Source: Gammaproteobacteria bacterium (GTDB lineage: Bacteria > Pseudomonadota > Gammaproteobacteria > Thiohalomonadales > Thiohalomonadaceae). Taken from it: a stretch of 64,000 nt of DNA. Below, one piece after another: positions 47,562 to 55,967 of this stretch (within the stretch, counting starts at the first letter, position 1; the number at the start of each line of letters is the position of its first letter). The DNA lies in assembly GCA_003252455.1 (NCBI GenBank), contig QKED01000029.1:38193-102192 (forward strand), read 5' to 3'. Made by a program: the position numbers and the translations under genes. The notes beneath the pieces were generated by a model. The model was not told where the DNA came from and searched no databases. It saw only the letters and a list, made by a program, of their open reading frames with translations.

Positions 47562-49847
47562 CTACAACGCCTCCAACTTGGCATAGGCCAAATTGAGCCG
47601 CTTACTCCCCACCTTCTCGAAATTGACCATCACCTCGGTGCGCGCCCCCTGCCCCTCGATGTTCACCACCACCCCCTCGCCGAACTTGGCGTGGCGCACG
47701 CGCTGACCCAGGCGTAGGCCCGACTCCTGCTGCTGCACGGCACGCACGCTGGCGGCGGGTTTGGGCTTGGGGGCGGCGGGTGCGGGTGACGAACCACGAT
47801 TCCAGCCACCACCGCCGTAGCTGCCACCACCATAACTGCTGCCACCAAAGCTCCCCTGGTCGTGACTCGGGCGCTGCACGCTCCCCTGCATGCGCACCTC
47901 CTCCATCAGCTCCTTGGGGATCTCGCGCAGGAAGCGCGACGGGCGGGCGTAGTTCTCCTGGCCGTAGAGGCGGCGCACCTCGGCGTGGCTCAAGGTGAGC
48001 ACGCGCATGGCGCGGGTCATGCCGACGTAGGCGAGGCGGCGCTCCTCCTCCATGCGCGACGGGTCCTCGTGGGACTGGCGGCTGGGGAAGAGCCCCTCCT
48101 CCATGCCCACCATGAACACCTGCGGGAACTCCAACCCCTTGGCCGAGTGCAGGGTCATCAGCTGCACCGCGTCGGCCCCCTCCTCGGCCTGCTCCTCGCC
48201 CGCCTCCAGCGCCGCATTGGCGAGGAAGGCGGTGAGCGGCGCCATCTCGCCCCACTCATCGTCCAGCTCCTGGAAGGTGTACTCGTACTCGCGCGCGGCG
48301 TTGACCAGCTCCTTGAGGTTGTCGACCCGCGCGCGCCCCTTCTCGCCCTTCTCCTTGGTCAGGTAGTAGTCGCCGAGGGCGCTGCGCTCCACCACCAGCT
48401 CCGCCTGGCGGTGCAGATCCTGATCCTTGCCGTCGTTGATCAGCGCGTCGATGAGCGCGAGGAAGTTGGCCAGCGCACTCAGCGCCCGCGCGGCGAGGCG
48501 CCGCTCCGCCACCACCTTGAGCGCGGCGGTCCAGAGCGAGCTGGCGTCGCTGCGCGCCAGCTCGCGCAAGGTCTCCACTGTGCGGTCGCCGATGCCCCGG
48601 CTCGGGGTGTTGACCACGCGCTCGAACGAGGGGTCGTCGTGCGGGTTCTCCATCAGCCGCAGGTAAGCCAGGGCGTCCTTGATCTCGGCGCGGTCGAAGA
48701 AGCGCTGGCCGCCGTAGATGCGGTAGGGCACCCCGGCCATCAGCAGCGCCTCCTCGACCACGCGCGACTGGGCGTTGGAGCGGTAGAGCACCGCGCACTC
48801 CTCGCGCCGCCCCCCCTCGGCCACGTACTTCTCCACCCGCTCGACCACGTAGCGCGCCTCGTCGATCTCGTTGAACGCGGTGTAGAGGCGGATGGCGTCG
48901 CCACGGCGCCCCTCGGTCCAGAGATTCTTGCCAAGGCGCCCACTGTTGTTGGCGATGAGCGCGTTGGCCGCGTCGAGGATGGTGGCGGTGGAGCGGTAGT
49001 TCTGCTCCAGGCGCAGGGTGGTCAGCTCCGGCAGGTCCTTGGCCAGGCGCTGGATGTGCTCGATGCGCGCCCCGCGCCAGCCGTAGATCGACTGGTCGTC
49101 GTCGCCGACGATGAACAGCTGGCCGCTGTCGCCCGCCAGCAGCCGCAGCCACTTGTACTGCAATGAGTTGGTGTCCTGAAACTCGTCCACCAGGATGTGG
49201 CGGAAGCGCTGCTGGTAGTGGTCGAGCAGGTCCGGGCGTGCCAGCAGCAGCTCAAAGGCGCGCAGCAGCAGCTCGGCGAAGTCCACCTGACCGCTGCGCT
49301 GACACGCCTGGTCGTAGCGCGCGTAGACCTCGCGCATCACCTGCTCGAACGGGTCGTGGTGACCGGGGATCTGCTCCGGGCGGATGCCCTCGTCCTTCTT
49401 GCCGTTGATGTACCAGGCCGCCTGACGCGGCGGGTAGACCCCGTCGTCGAGCTGCATCTCCTCCTTGATGATGCGCTTCACCAGCCGCTGCTGGTCGTCG
49501 CTATCGAGGATGGTGAAGCTCTGCGGCAGCCCCGCGTCCTGCCAGTGCAGGCGCAGCAAGCGGTGCGCCAGGCCGTGGAAGGTGCCCACCCACATGGTGC
49601 CCGCGCCGAAGCCGAGCAGCGCCTCGATACGCGCGCGCATCTCCCGCGCAGCCTTATTGGTGAAGGTCACCGCCAGCACCCCGTGGGGCGAGGCGTAACC
49701 CTGCTGCACCAGCCAGGCGATGCGGTGGGTCAGCACCCGCGTCTTGCCGGAACCGGCCCCGGCGAGGATCAGAAGATGGCCCGGATCGGCAGCCACGGCG
49801 GCGCGCTGGGCGGGATTGAGTACGGAGAGGAGGTCTTGTGTTTGCAT
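47562..49847 (-). CDS. uvrD: DNA helicase II UvrD
   Basis: A 761-residue SF1A 3'-5' helicase of nucleotide excision and mismatch repair. It reads [37 protein letters not shown], with Walker A at 30-36. It also has [14 protein letters not shown], the [18 protein letters not shown] and [16 protein letters not shown] motifs, and [18 protein letters not shown]. The C-terminal tail has a Gly/Ser/Tyr-rich stretch (near codon 660) and then a Tudor-like fold ending [16 protein letters not shown]. It is the only clear core gene between two accessory stretches. Confidence 0.96.
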   Translation of the reverse strand: MQTQDLLSVLNPAQRAAVAADPGHLLILAGAGSGKTRVLTHRIAWLVQQGYASPHGVLAVTFTNKAAREMRARIEALLGFGAGTMWVGTFHGLAHRLLRLHWQDAGLPQSFTILDSDDQQRLVKRIIKEEMQLDDGVYPPRQAAWYINGKKDEGIRPEQIPGHHDPFEQVMREVYARYDQACQRSGQVDFAELLLRAFELLLARPDLLDHYQQRFRHILVDEFQDTNSLQYKWLRLLAGDSGQLFIVGDDDQSIYGWRGARIEHIQRLAKDLPELTTLRLEQNYRSTATILDAANALIANNSGRLGKNLWTEGRRGDAIRLYTAFNEIDEARYVVERVEKYVAEGGRREECAVLYRSNAQSRVVEEALLMAGVPYRIYGGQRFFDRAEIKDALAYLRLMENPHDDPSFERVVNTPSRGIGDRTVETLRELARSDASSLWTAALKVVAERRLAARALSALANFLALIDALINDGKDQDLHRQAELVVERSALGDYYLTKEKGEKGRARVDNLKELVNAAREYEYTFQELDDEWGEMAPLTAFLANAALEAGEEQAEEGADAVQLMTLHSAKGLEFPQVFMVGMEEGLFPSRQSHEDPSRMEEERRLAYVGMTRAMRVLTLSHAEVRRLYGQENYARPSRFLREIPKELMEEVRMQGSVQRPSHDQGSFGGSSYGGGSYGGGGWNRGSSPAPAAPKPKPAASVRAVQQQESGLRLGQRVRHAKFGEGVVVNIEGQGARTEVMVNFEKVGSKRLNLAYAKLEAL

Positions 49848-50155
49848 CCGGGGATTTTACCAGATGCGCGGGGTGGGGCCTTTTACCACGAAGCTCACGA
49901 AGAGCACGAAGGGAGGAAGAGGAGGTGTACATGCTCCGCTGCACTAACCGGATCAGACAAGCCGGAGCGCAAGCCAACGGCTTGCCTCCCCGCATTCGAA
50001 CGCAGCTGGACCGCTGCGGAGAATGTCGGGTTACGCTGCGCTTTTACCCCCGTATGGGGGAGCCCGACCTACGCCTCTGAACTGCGCTTCTCGCAGCAAT
50101 CACCCAGCAATCACCTCGCCAGGCCCGTCTCAGCGTGCCCCCAAAATGCACGCCA
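49848..50155. other. Intergenic region upstream of uvrD
   Basis: About 310 bases with a short CACGAAG-type repeat cluster (49,888-49,915, several CACGAAG units) and one inverted REP-like element. No gene is recognised. Confidence 0.55.
50024..50072 (-). repeat. REP-like element with GTAG head, inverted
   Basis: On the reverse strand it starts GTAGGTCGGGCT and ends GCGTAACCCGACA. An inner CCCCC...GGGGG hairpin lies between. Confidence 0.72.
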
Positions 50156-50494
50156 TCATTTATTGTGAAGAGTCAATTTCCAAGATGCAGAAATCACATC
50201 ACTGATGACTATCTGCTCAGGTGTAGCGTCTGCTGTCAGCTCTCCGTGAGACACACCATAAATTGTCCATCTAGAACATAATCTCTCTGCCATGCGCATG
50301 GTTTCGAAAATGCATTTTTCAGGGCTCTTTTCCATGCTCTCAATTTCAAATGAAATCACGTGTCTTTTCTCATCCCCTGACCAATATTCCTCTTCCACAT
50401 GATTGAGTAAGTCAATTTTGAGTAGTCGTTTGACCTTTTGGTGAATGAATCCCTTTCGGCCACCTATGTAGATGATTGTCCAGCTTGAACGCAT
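50156..50494 (-). CDS. Small hypothetical protein
   Basis: A 112-residue protein beginning MRSSWTIIYIGGRKGFIHQK and ending SDVISASWKLTLHNK. No family is recognised and there is no signal peptide. It is more AT-rich than its neighbours, suggesting acquired DNA, and is bracketed by REP-like elements at 50,024 and 50,536. Its reality rests on the uninterrupted frame and sensible composition only. Confidence 0.5.
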   Translation of the reverse strand: MRSSWTIIYIGGRKGFIHQKVKRLLKIDLLNHVEEEYWSGDEKRHVISFEIESMEKSPEKCIFETMRMAERLCSRWTIYGVSHGELTADATPEQIVISDVISASWKLTLHNK

Positions 50495-50535
50495 GATTAA
50501 TAGCAGTACACCTTATGTTTGTAACTGATCGGACT

Positions 50536-50566
50536 GTAGGTCGGGTTAGCAAGGCGTAATCCGACA
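50536..50566 (+). repeat. REP-like element with GTAG head
   Basis: GTAGGTCGGGTTAGCAAGGC followed by GTAATCCGACA. GTCGG and CCGAC form the stem. Confidence 0.75.
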
Positions 50567-50607
50567 CTTTAGAGGGGACGTCACCGATGCATCCATGGGC
50601 TGCATGC

Positions 50608-50964
50608 TCACCTGCAAAGGGCTGAATCACACTTCTGACAATGGCAATTCTCTCTCCACGCCAATCTCACTGTGCATCGCACCCAATCGGCGATTCCGAA
50701 CGTTGTCTTCGTCGAACCCAGAATCAGGTGAGCGCCACAATGTGGGCAGCGGTAGAAGGGGAGCGCCATCAGCAGTGCGACGGCTGCAGCAACAAACAGC
50801 TGCTTGTGCATCACTGCATGGCTTGCCTGTGGCCAATCGAACAGGCCAACGGCCACCATTAACGTCAGTAGCGTAAACAGCCAAAAAAACGCCACCATTC
50901 GGGCAATCCAACGCAATGTCGAACACGATTTAATCCGCACAACGAACCCTCGCAGCCAATCCAT
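50608..50964 (-). CDS. Small membrane protein with a zinc-ribbon-like cysteine pair set
   Basis: A 118-residue protein with two predicted membrane helices (MVAFFWLFTLLTLMVAVGLF and LFVAAAVALLMALPF). They are followed by CPHCG and CQKC motifs, which can form a zinc ribbon on the cytoplasmic side. No named family is recognised. It lies between REP-like sequences and the ccdAB pair. Confidence 0.6.
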   Translation of the reverse strand: MDWLRGFVVRIKSCSTLRWIARMVAFFWLFTLLTLMVAVGLFDWPQASHAVMHKQLFVAAAVALLMALPFYRCPHCGAHLILGSTKTTFGIADWVRCTVRLAWRENCHCQKCDSALCR

Positions 50965-51033
50965 CGGGTCAATGATTGTAGCGGGAGGCGGGCAGGAGAG
51001 GCGCTACAAGGCACGATGAACACAAATGTCCCA

Positions 51034-51351
51034 TCAAATCCCCACCACTGCAAAATCCAGCGCACCGAGGATTGCCCCGCGCATGTGGGCCAGAGTGCCT
51101 ATGGGGGCGCCCAGCTTGTTCTTTGGAAACGCGGCGATCTGCGGTGTCATGAGCAGTAGCCTCTCTCCCTCGTAGTCGATCTCCGGTGTCAGCCGTGCCA
51201 TGGTTGTGCCGCTGAGGGCGGCGGCGTAGGCCAGCGGGATGACGATGCGCGTGGCCAGGTCATCCAGATAGGGGCTCTGAATATCCACTAGGTAGGGGTA
51301 GTGCTTTCTCGTCGTCGGGCTCGGATTGCGATAGACGTCGAACTGCGCCAT
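51034..51351 (-). CDS. ccdB: CcdB-family gyrase-poisoning toxin
   Basis: A 105-residue protein beginning MAQFDVYRNPSPTTRKHYPYLVDIQS. It has the CcdB fold sequence RIVIPLAYAAAL, then LTPEIDYEGERLLLMTPQIAAFPKNKLG and a C-terminal AILGALDFAVVGI. In CcdB the last three residues (WGI in F plasmid) are needed for gyrase poisoning. Here the end is VGI, with Val in place of Trp, which may lower or change toxicity. The start overlaps the ccdA stop (ATGA). Confidence 0.88.
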   Translation of the reverse strand: MAQFDVYRNPSPTTRKHYPYLVDIQSPYLDDLATRIVIPLAYAAALSGTTMARLTPEIDYEGERLLLMTPQIAAFPKNKLGAPIGTLAHMRGAILGALDFAVVGI

Positions 51352-51596
51352 CAGAAGGCCCGGTACTCATCGCCAAAGCAACCGTTCTCTTCGACGAAGT
51401 CGTTGTAGGCGCGTATGGCGGCGGCGTTCTCACGCTTCCATACCTCGGCCTGCGCAGCGGCGAGTTCTGCCTCCAGGGCACGTTCCAGGGTGGCGGAGAG
51501 GTTGATCTTGAGGGCGCGACTCTTGGCCAATAGGTCGCTGTTGACGCTGAGGTTGGTGGCCTTCTTAGGGGCAGTTTGGTCGAAGAGAGATGGCAT
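51351..51596 (-). CDS. ccdA: CcdA-family antitoxin
   Basis: An 81-residue antitoxin. The N-terminal ribbon-helix-helix reads KKATNLSVNSDLLAKSRALKINLSATLERALEAEL. The C-terminal toxin-binding tail reads WKRENAAAIRAYNDFVEENGCFGDEYRAF, as in F-plasmid CcdA. The overlap with ccdB shows translational coupling. The pair is chromosomal here. Confidence 0.9.
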   Translation of the reverse strand: MPSLFDQTAPKKATNLSVNSDLLAKSRALKINLSATLERALEAELAAAQAEVWKRENAAAIRAYNDFVEENGCFGDEYRAF

Positions 51597-51700
51597 ATGG
51601 GTGCCTCACGGTGATAGGACTTGGTGCGCATAAGTATGCGCATAACTCCGTGCAAGGCAAGGCTATGTGTCGGCAACAGCGCCAACCTGCCGTGGTCGGC

Positions 51701-52552
51701 TCACCCAATCTCAAACGAAGTCACCCCAAAGATCCGCGCCACAGGCAGCTCCGGCGCCGGACCAGCATACATCCGCGCGGTCTCGAACACCCGCTGCATG
51801 CCGCGCCTCTCTGCCAGGGCCACGGCGGCGTGGTTGGGTTCGGGCAGGTCGAGGAAGTAGGGGGCGTCGTCGGGCAGGCCTGCGGTGAGGGCGTCGAACA
51901 GGAGGGCGGCACCCTCTGCACTGTCGGCGTAGAGCGGGCCGACCTTGTAGCCCTCGCGGCAGGGGCGGCAGACGCCGTAGCCGACCAGCTTGCCCGCCTC
52001 GCGTAGGCCGAGGGCGCGGGCGCCGGGTTGGGCGATCCATCCTTGCAGGAAGCCGTCGCGCAGGGCGGGGAAGAAGGGGCGGTCGTAGGTGGCCAGTGCG
52101 GCGAAGGGGAGGGCGGCGAGGGGTACGAGGTCGGCGTCGGTCGGTGCATTGCGGGTGCCGCGACCGGCGTAGCGCACGTTGTTCCAGGCCAATTCGAAGC
52201 CGGATTTGCGGTAGTTCTCCTGCTGCGCCACCACGCCGTCTAGGCCGACGGTGCAGCCCTCAAGGTAGGCCATGCCCGCCTGCCAGAGGCGCCAGCCGTA
52301 GCCCTTGCCGCGCTGATCGGGGCGCACGATGTAGAAGCCGAGGAAGCCGAAGTGGTCGTCGTAGCGGATTGCCGAGAGGGTGGCGATGGGCTCGTCGTCG
52401 AGCAGGCCGACGAGGAAGCCGTTGGGGTCGGCGCTGCGGTAGAGGTCGGCGTCGCCGAGGCCGGGGTTCCAGCCTTCGCTGGCGGCCCAGTCGACGGCAA
52501 GGGCCACCTCGTCGGGGATGGCGATGCGGGTGGTGTAGTTGTCGGTGGGCAT
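51701..52552 (-). CDS. GNAT-family N-acetyltransferase
   Basis: A 283-residue protein with an N-terminal GNAT domain (GFLGFYIVRPDQRGKGYGWRLWQAGMAYL; the acetyl-CoA loop RGKGYG is plain). The C-terminal domain (LLFDALTAGLPDDAPYFLDLPEPNHAAVALAERRGM) resembles the second domain of acetyltransferases paired with GNAT. The substrate is unknown. Start MPTDNYTTRI is used. Earlier in-frame codons would translate the double-hairpin repeat C and are rejected. Confidence 0.85.
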   Translation of the reverse strand: MPTDNYTTRIAIPDEVALAVDWAASEGWNPGLGDADLYRSADPNGFLVGLLDDEPIATLSAIRYDDHFGFLGFYIVRPDQRGKGYGWRLWQAGMAYLEGCTVGLDGVVAQQENYRKSGFELAWNNVRYAGRGTRNAPTDADLVPLAALPFAALATYDRPFFPALRDGFLQGWIAQPGARALGLREAGKLVGYGVCRPCREGYKVGPLYADSAEGAALLFDALTAGLPDDAPYFLDLPEPNHAAVALAERRGMQRVFETARMYAGPAPELPVARIFGVTSFEIG

Positions 52553-52588
52553 TGGGCGGCCTCTGGGGTGTTTGGGTGGGGCGTCTGA

Positions 52589-52629
52589 GCGGCCCTTGGG
52601 GCCGCAGCCAAACTTAAGTTTGGCACTCC
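52589..52629 (+). repeat. Double-hairpin intergenic repeat, copy C
   Basis: GCGGCCC-TT-GGGGCCGC then AGCCAAACTTAAGTTTGGC and ACTCC, nearly the same as the reverse-strand copy A. Confidence 0.78.
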
Positions 52630-52671
52630 AATCAGGGGGCACGACAGCGCTGACTCACGTCTGTTTCGTGG

Positions 52672-53418
52672 TTAATCCTTCTCTTTGCGCCGCAGGGCGC
52701 CGAATAGGCCGTAGCCCCAGGGGCGGGTGGCGAGGACCACGGTGGCGCCGTTCTTCTCGTCGATGGGTAGCGTGGCGTCGGCGCGGTTGAGCTGTTCGAA
52801 CTCGCGCGCCAGCACCTCCAGTTTGCGCTCGAAGAGGGCGCGTGTCCCCTCGGCGAGCATGCCGTTGATGACGATGAGCCGCTCGCCGGGGCCATCGAAG
52901 CGGCTGTGGAAGAAGTCCGCCTCGACCTTCTCTTGGAAAAAACGCTGGATCGGCCCGTTGTCGCGCCACTTGAAGTTGGGATCGACGCGCAGCTTGATGC
53001 GGTCACCGGGCAGCAGCTCGATGAGACGTAGGCGGTCGAGGTGGGCGAGGTGGCGGATGGCGCGGTGGTAGTCGAGCTGAAAGTGGGCGAGCAGGTCGTC
53101 GAGGCCCCAGCGGTTGAGTACGCAGACGGTGACCAGCAGCCGCTCTACGTCCGCCACCAGCTCCGCCTCCTGCGCCTCGCTGAGCACGCGCAGCGGCTGG
53201 GCGCCCTCGCTCTGCATCTGCGCCACCAGGTCGGTGAGGCTCAGGTCGATGAGCGCGCAGACCTGCTCCAGCCGTTGCAGGGTGAACTGGTTGGCGGAGA
53301 AGAGGCGCTTGATGCTCGCCTCGGAGAGGTCGAGGTGGGCGGCGACGTCGGCGTAGGTCTTGCCGTGGGCCTTGAGCGCCTTCTTCAGGGCGCGGATGAG
53401 TTGGGGGGTCTGGGTCAC
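52672..53418 (-). CDS. XRE-family helix-turn-helix regulator with C-terminal ligand-like domain
   Basis: A 248-residue protein. An N-terminal XRE/Cro-type HTH at about 15-65 reads KTYADVAAHLDLSEASIKRLFSANQFTLQRLEQVCALI. A long C-terminal domain without a named family has PIQRFFQEKVEADFFHSRFDGPGERLIVINGML. No cognate operator was identified. It follows the GNAT gene in the opposite orientation to the next gene block and precedes a repeat-rich gap. Confidence 0.75.
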   Translation of the reverse strand: MTQTPQLIRALKKALKAHGKTYADVAAHLDLSEASIKRLFSANQFTLQRLEQVCALIDLSLTDLVAQMQSEGAQPLRVLSEAQEAELVADVERLLVTVCVLNRWGLDDLLAHFQLDYHRAIRHLAHLDRLRLIELLPGDRIKLRVDPNFKWRDNGPIQRFFQEKVEADFFHSRFDGPGERLIVINGMLAEGTRALFERKLEVLAREFEQLNRADATLPIDEKNGATVVLATRPWGYGLFGALRRKEKD

Positions 53419-54148
53419 GGGGGTTTACCACGATGGCACGATGAAGACGAAGAGAGCCGATACGGTACACCATAGCACTACCTTGAGTGGCTAAGGGCAG
53501 CTATGCGGCATAAGGTTGCCTCATGTGATACCTAGCGCTGGTGGGCGGCGGAGCCGCAAGAGCGTGGTGACGAGGCAGGGCCTCGCCACCAGGAAAACGT
53601 TGCCTCGGGTGATACCCGGTGCCGTTGGGCGGCAGAGCCGCTAGGGCGGGGTGTCAAGGCAGAGCCTCGCCACCAGGAGGAGACCCGTCCGGCCAAGGGC
53701 GGTATAACCTCGCCACCAAATGGGTCGAGCACCACTCCAGAAAGTCGCTGGTCTCCAGGCTCTGCCTCACTGCCGTTAAGTTAAGGTGAGCCTGCTGTGC
53801 ACTTGGAGTACACGCCTTGGCGTGTGCGGCCTCGGTCAGCACCACCCGATACGCTACCAGCGTCGCTACACCCGATAACAGCCTCCTTTTGGCCGGACGG
53901 GTGGGCAGCGTCCACCCGACCAGGCTTAACTTAACGGCAGTGAGGCTCTGCCTGGATACCGACGCTTACCGGCTCTGCCGGGAGCAGGCTGCGATTGTGC
54001 GAGCATCCACCGGTGAAAAGTATCCTCGGACGATACCCGATGGTGCGGTACCTAATACGGTCTAATCGGGCTTAAATAATCAGTGTTCATAATGGCGAGC
54101 GAGTGGCTAGAGTGTGGAGGAGATCCACACCCAAACAGGGAGGCTGTC
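53419..54148. other. Repeat-rich intergenic region
   Basis: No gene is recognised in this 730-base stretch. It contains two tandem units of about 84 bases (53,514-53,597 and 53,598-53,682) sharing TTGCCTC, GTGATAC, GGGCGGC and GCCTCGCCACCAGG. Nested inverted repeats follow: ACCCGTCCGGCCAA near 53,685 against TTGGCCGGACGGGT near 53,889. A longer pair near 53,755 and 53,920 shares CTCACTGCCGTTAAGTTAA. Further GATACCCG-type fragments lie at 54,020-54,050. Confidence 0.7.
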
Positions 54149-54873
54149 ATGCCCGTTCGCCACTGGATATTACTCGCGCTACCACTGCTGTTACCCGCGC
54201 TGCTCTTCGCCTTCACCGGGCCCATCGCCCAGCCCCTGGATTACCACGCCTTCGCCGACCAGCGCCCCTTGGGCATGCTACCGAACGCGGTGGACGTGCT
54301 CTCCAATCTCGCCTTTGTCCTCGTCGGTCTGATGGGCCTCTGGTGGGCGCGAGGGCGTAGCGCGCTCGATGCACAGTTGTTCGCCGTGTCGATGCTGCTC
54401 ACAGGACTGGGCTCGGCCTGGTACCACCTGGTGCCGGACAACGCCTCACTGCTGTGGGACCGTCTGCCGATGGCGCTGGCCTTTGCCGTGCTGATCGTGC
54501 ACACCCTGGGGAGGGGATTCGCTCCTGGGTTGGCCGACGCGCTGCGGCGCCCACTCATCTGGCTGGCACCCCTGACGGTGCTCTACTGGTCGCTGAGCGA
54601 GGCGCTGGGTCAGGGCGACCTGCGCCCCTATCTGCTGCTCCAGCTCTATCCGATCCTCGCCCTCACCCTCTGGCTGCTGACCAAGCGGTTGCCGCCGAGA
54701 TGGTGGTGGCTGGGTATGCGTTGGCGAAATTCGCTGAGCTGGGGGATGAGGGGCTGTGGGCGCTGAGTGAGGTGGTCGCCGGGCATGGGCTCAAGCACCT
54801 GCTGGCGGCCATGGCGGCGGGGTGGGCGTTGGGGTTGATGGTGCGTGACACCGACAGGCCGGCGCCACGCTGA
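54149..54873 (+). pseudogene. Ceramidase/CREST-family membrane protein, frameshifted
   Basis: The first frame (54,149-54,766) encodes about six membrane helices. It has the alkaline-ceramidase-type motifs DQRPLGMLPNAVDVLSNLAF and GSAWYHLVPDNASLLWDRLPMA, with the metal-binding His and Asp. Near 54,715 the homologous sequence jumps to another frame, giving GYALAKFAELGDEGLWALSEVVAGHGLKHLLAAMAAGWALG, which contains the last helix and the final GHGLKH histidines. The gene is therefore broken, or there is an error of one or two bases in this GT-rich stretch (TGGTGGTGGCTGGGTATG). AGGGAGG precedes the ATG. If intact, the product would be about 240 residues. Confidence 0.78.
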
Positions 54874-54886
54874 ACTAAGAGGCGGG

Positions 54887-55513
54887 TTAGTGCAGCGCCC
54901 ACTCACCGCCGATGGTGTAGCCATCGTAGTTCTTGGTGAACTGCAAGTAGTAGCGACCTGCACCGACGGCGTTCCAGCTCTGGGAGTAGCTATTGGTGCT
55001 GAACTCGTTGACCGGGAAGCTGTAGGTGCCCTCGGGCTGGTCCTGCCAGAAGGAGACGAAGCGATAGAGTGTGACTTGAAGGTCTTGGTAGCCACCACCG
55101 GCAGAGAGCGTCGCGTCGAAGTCGGCGGTGACGCTGTTGCTGTCGAGGGTGCAGGCATAGGTGTAGATGAAGTCGCTCTGGTACGTGCTGGAGCAGAGCT
55201 CTGCATACGGGGTGACACTGATTGAGACGTAAGGCACGCCGTCGATGATGGTCATTGAGGAGCCATCGAACTTCGACGCCATCATCTCGGTGTAGCTCTG
55301 ATCGGTGAGATCAGCGGGCCAGGTGCCCTTGACGTCGATCGCATCGCCGCTGGCCAGCTCGGTGATGTGGCTGTTCTTGCCGTTCACCTCGACCATTACC
55401 TGGGTGCCGGTGATGGTGTTGGTGAGGACGATGGGTCCCGCTGGCTTCGCCTGTGCGACATAGGCGCTACAGAGAAGGGCAAGGCCGAGGCCGATTTGAG
55501 AGACGGGTTTCAT
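54887..55513 (-). CDS. Secreted hypothetical protein
   Basis: A 208-residue protein with a signal peptide (IGLGLALLCSAYVAQA, cleavage after QAKPAG or nearby). It is rich in Ser, Thr, Tyr and aromatic residues in a probable beta-sandwich. Two cysteines (LCSSTY and YACTLD) could form a disulfide. No family is recognised. It is probably periplasmic or extracellular. It converges on the ceramidase-like gene. Confidence 0.7.
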   Translation of the reverse strand: MKPVSQIGLGLALLCSAYVAQAKPAGPIVLTNTITGTQVMVEVNGKNSHITELASGDAIDVKGTWPADLTDQSYTEMMASKFDGSSMTIIDGVPYVSISVTPYAELCSSTYQSDFIYTYACTLDSNSVTADFDATLSAGGGYQDLQVTLYRFVSFWQDQPEGTYSFPVNEFSTNSYSQSWNAVGAGRYYLQFTKNYDGYTIGGEWALH

Positions 55514-55967
55514 AACATAAATCCTTCATATGTAAGTTGAGACGATGGCATCCGCCATCGCGATTAAGTCTAACTCAACAGATATGTGAGTTATCTTAGG
55601 TGAGGCGCAAATATATCTATCGGCAAGGTGGGATAATTAGTTGTGGTAATGGCAAATAGATGACAGTCGTTGGGATAAAACCTGACCTATCAGATACAAG
55701 TGGAGAAACGTCTAGCAGATCAAAGAAACCACGCCCCAGTCTTGGATGATGGTCCTCTCTTCGGCGCGCATCGGCGCGCTATTTCAGCCGAAAATCAGCG
55801 TGGTGATGGGTAAACAGCGCTTGCGTATATCAGATATATGCGGGTGTCTGTGTAAGGTATATCTATCGCTCGTAGGGATTTGGCGAATGCTTGATAGAGG
55901 TGGCGTAGTGGAGAGCATTATCCACGCGTCGACTTGATTCAGCTGTCGTTAGCAAGAGGGAATAGCA
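55514..55967. other. Intergenic region between divergent secreted-protein and large-protein genes
   Basis: About 450 bases, AT-rich to 55,690. It should hold promoters for both divergent genes. A 63-codon frame (55,746-55,937) has no family features. No operator is recognised. Confidence 0.5.

Noticed and set aside
53514..53682. Tandem units as a CRISPR array
   Set aside because: Only two imperfect units of about 84 bases, with no uniform short repeats or unique spacers.
55746..55937. A 63-codon frame before the giant gene
   Set aside because: No ribosome-binding site, no similarity and unusual composition; probably chance.
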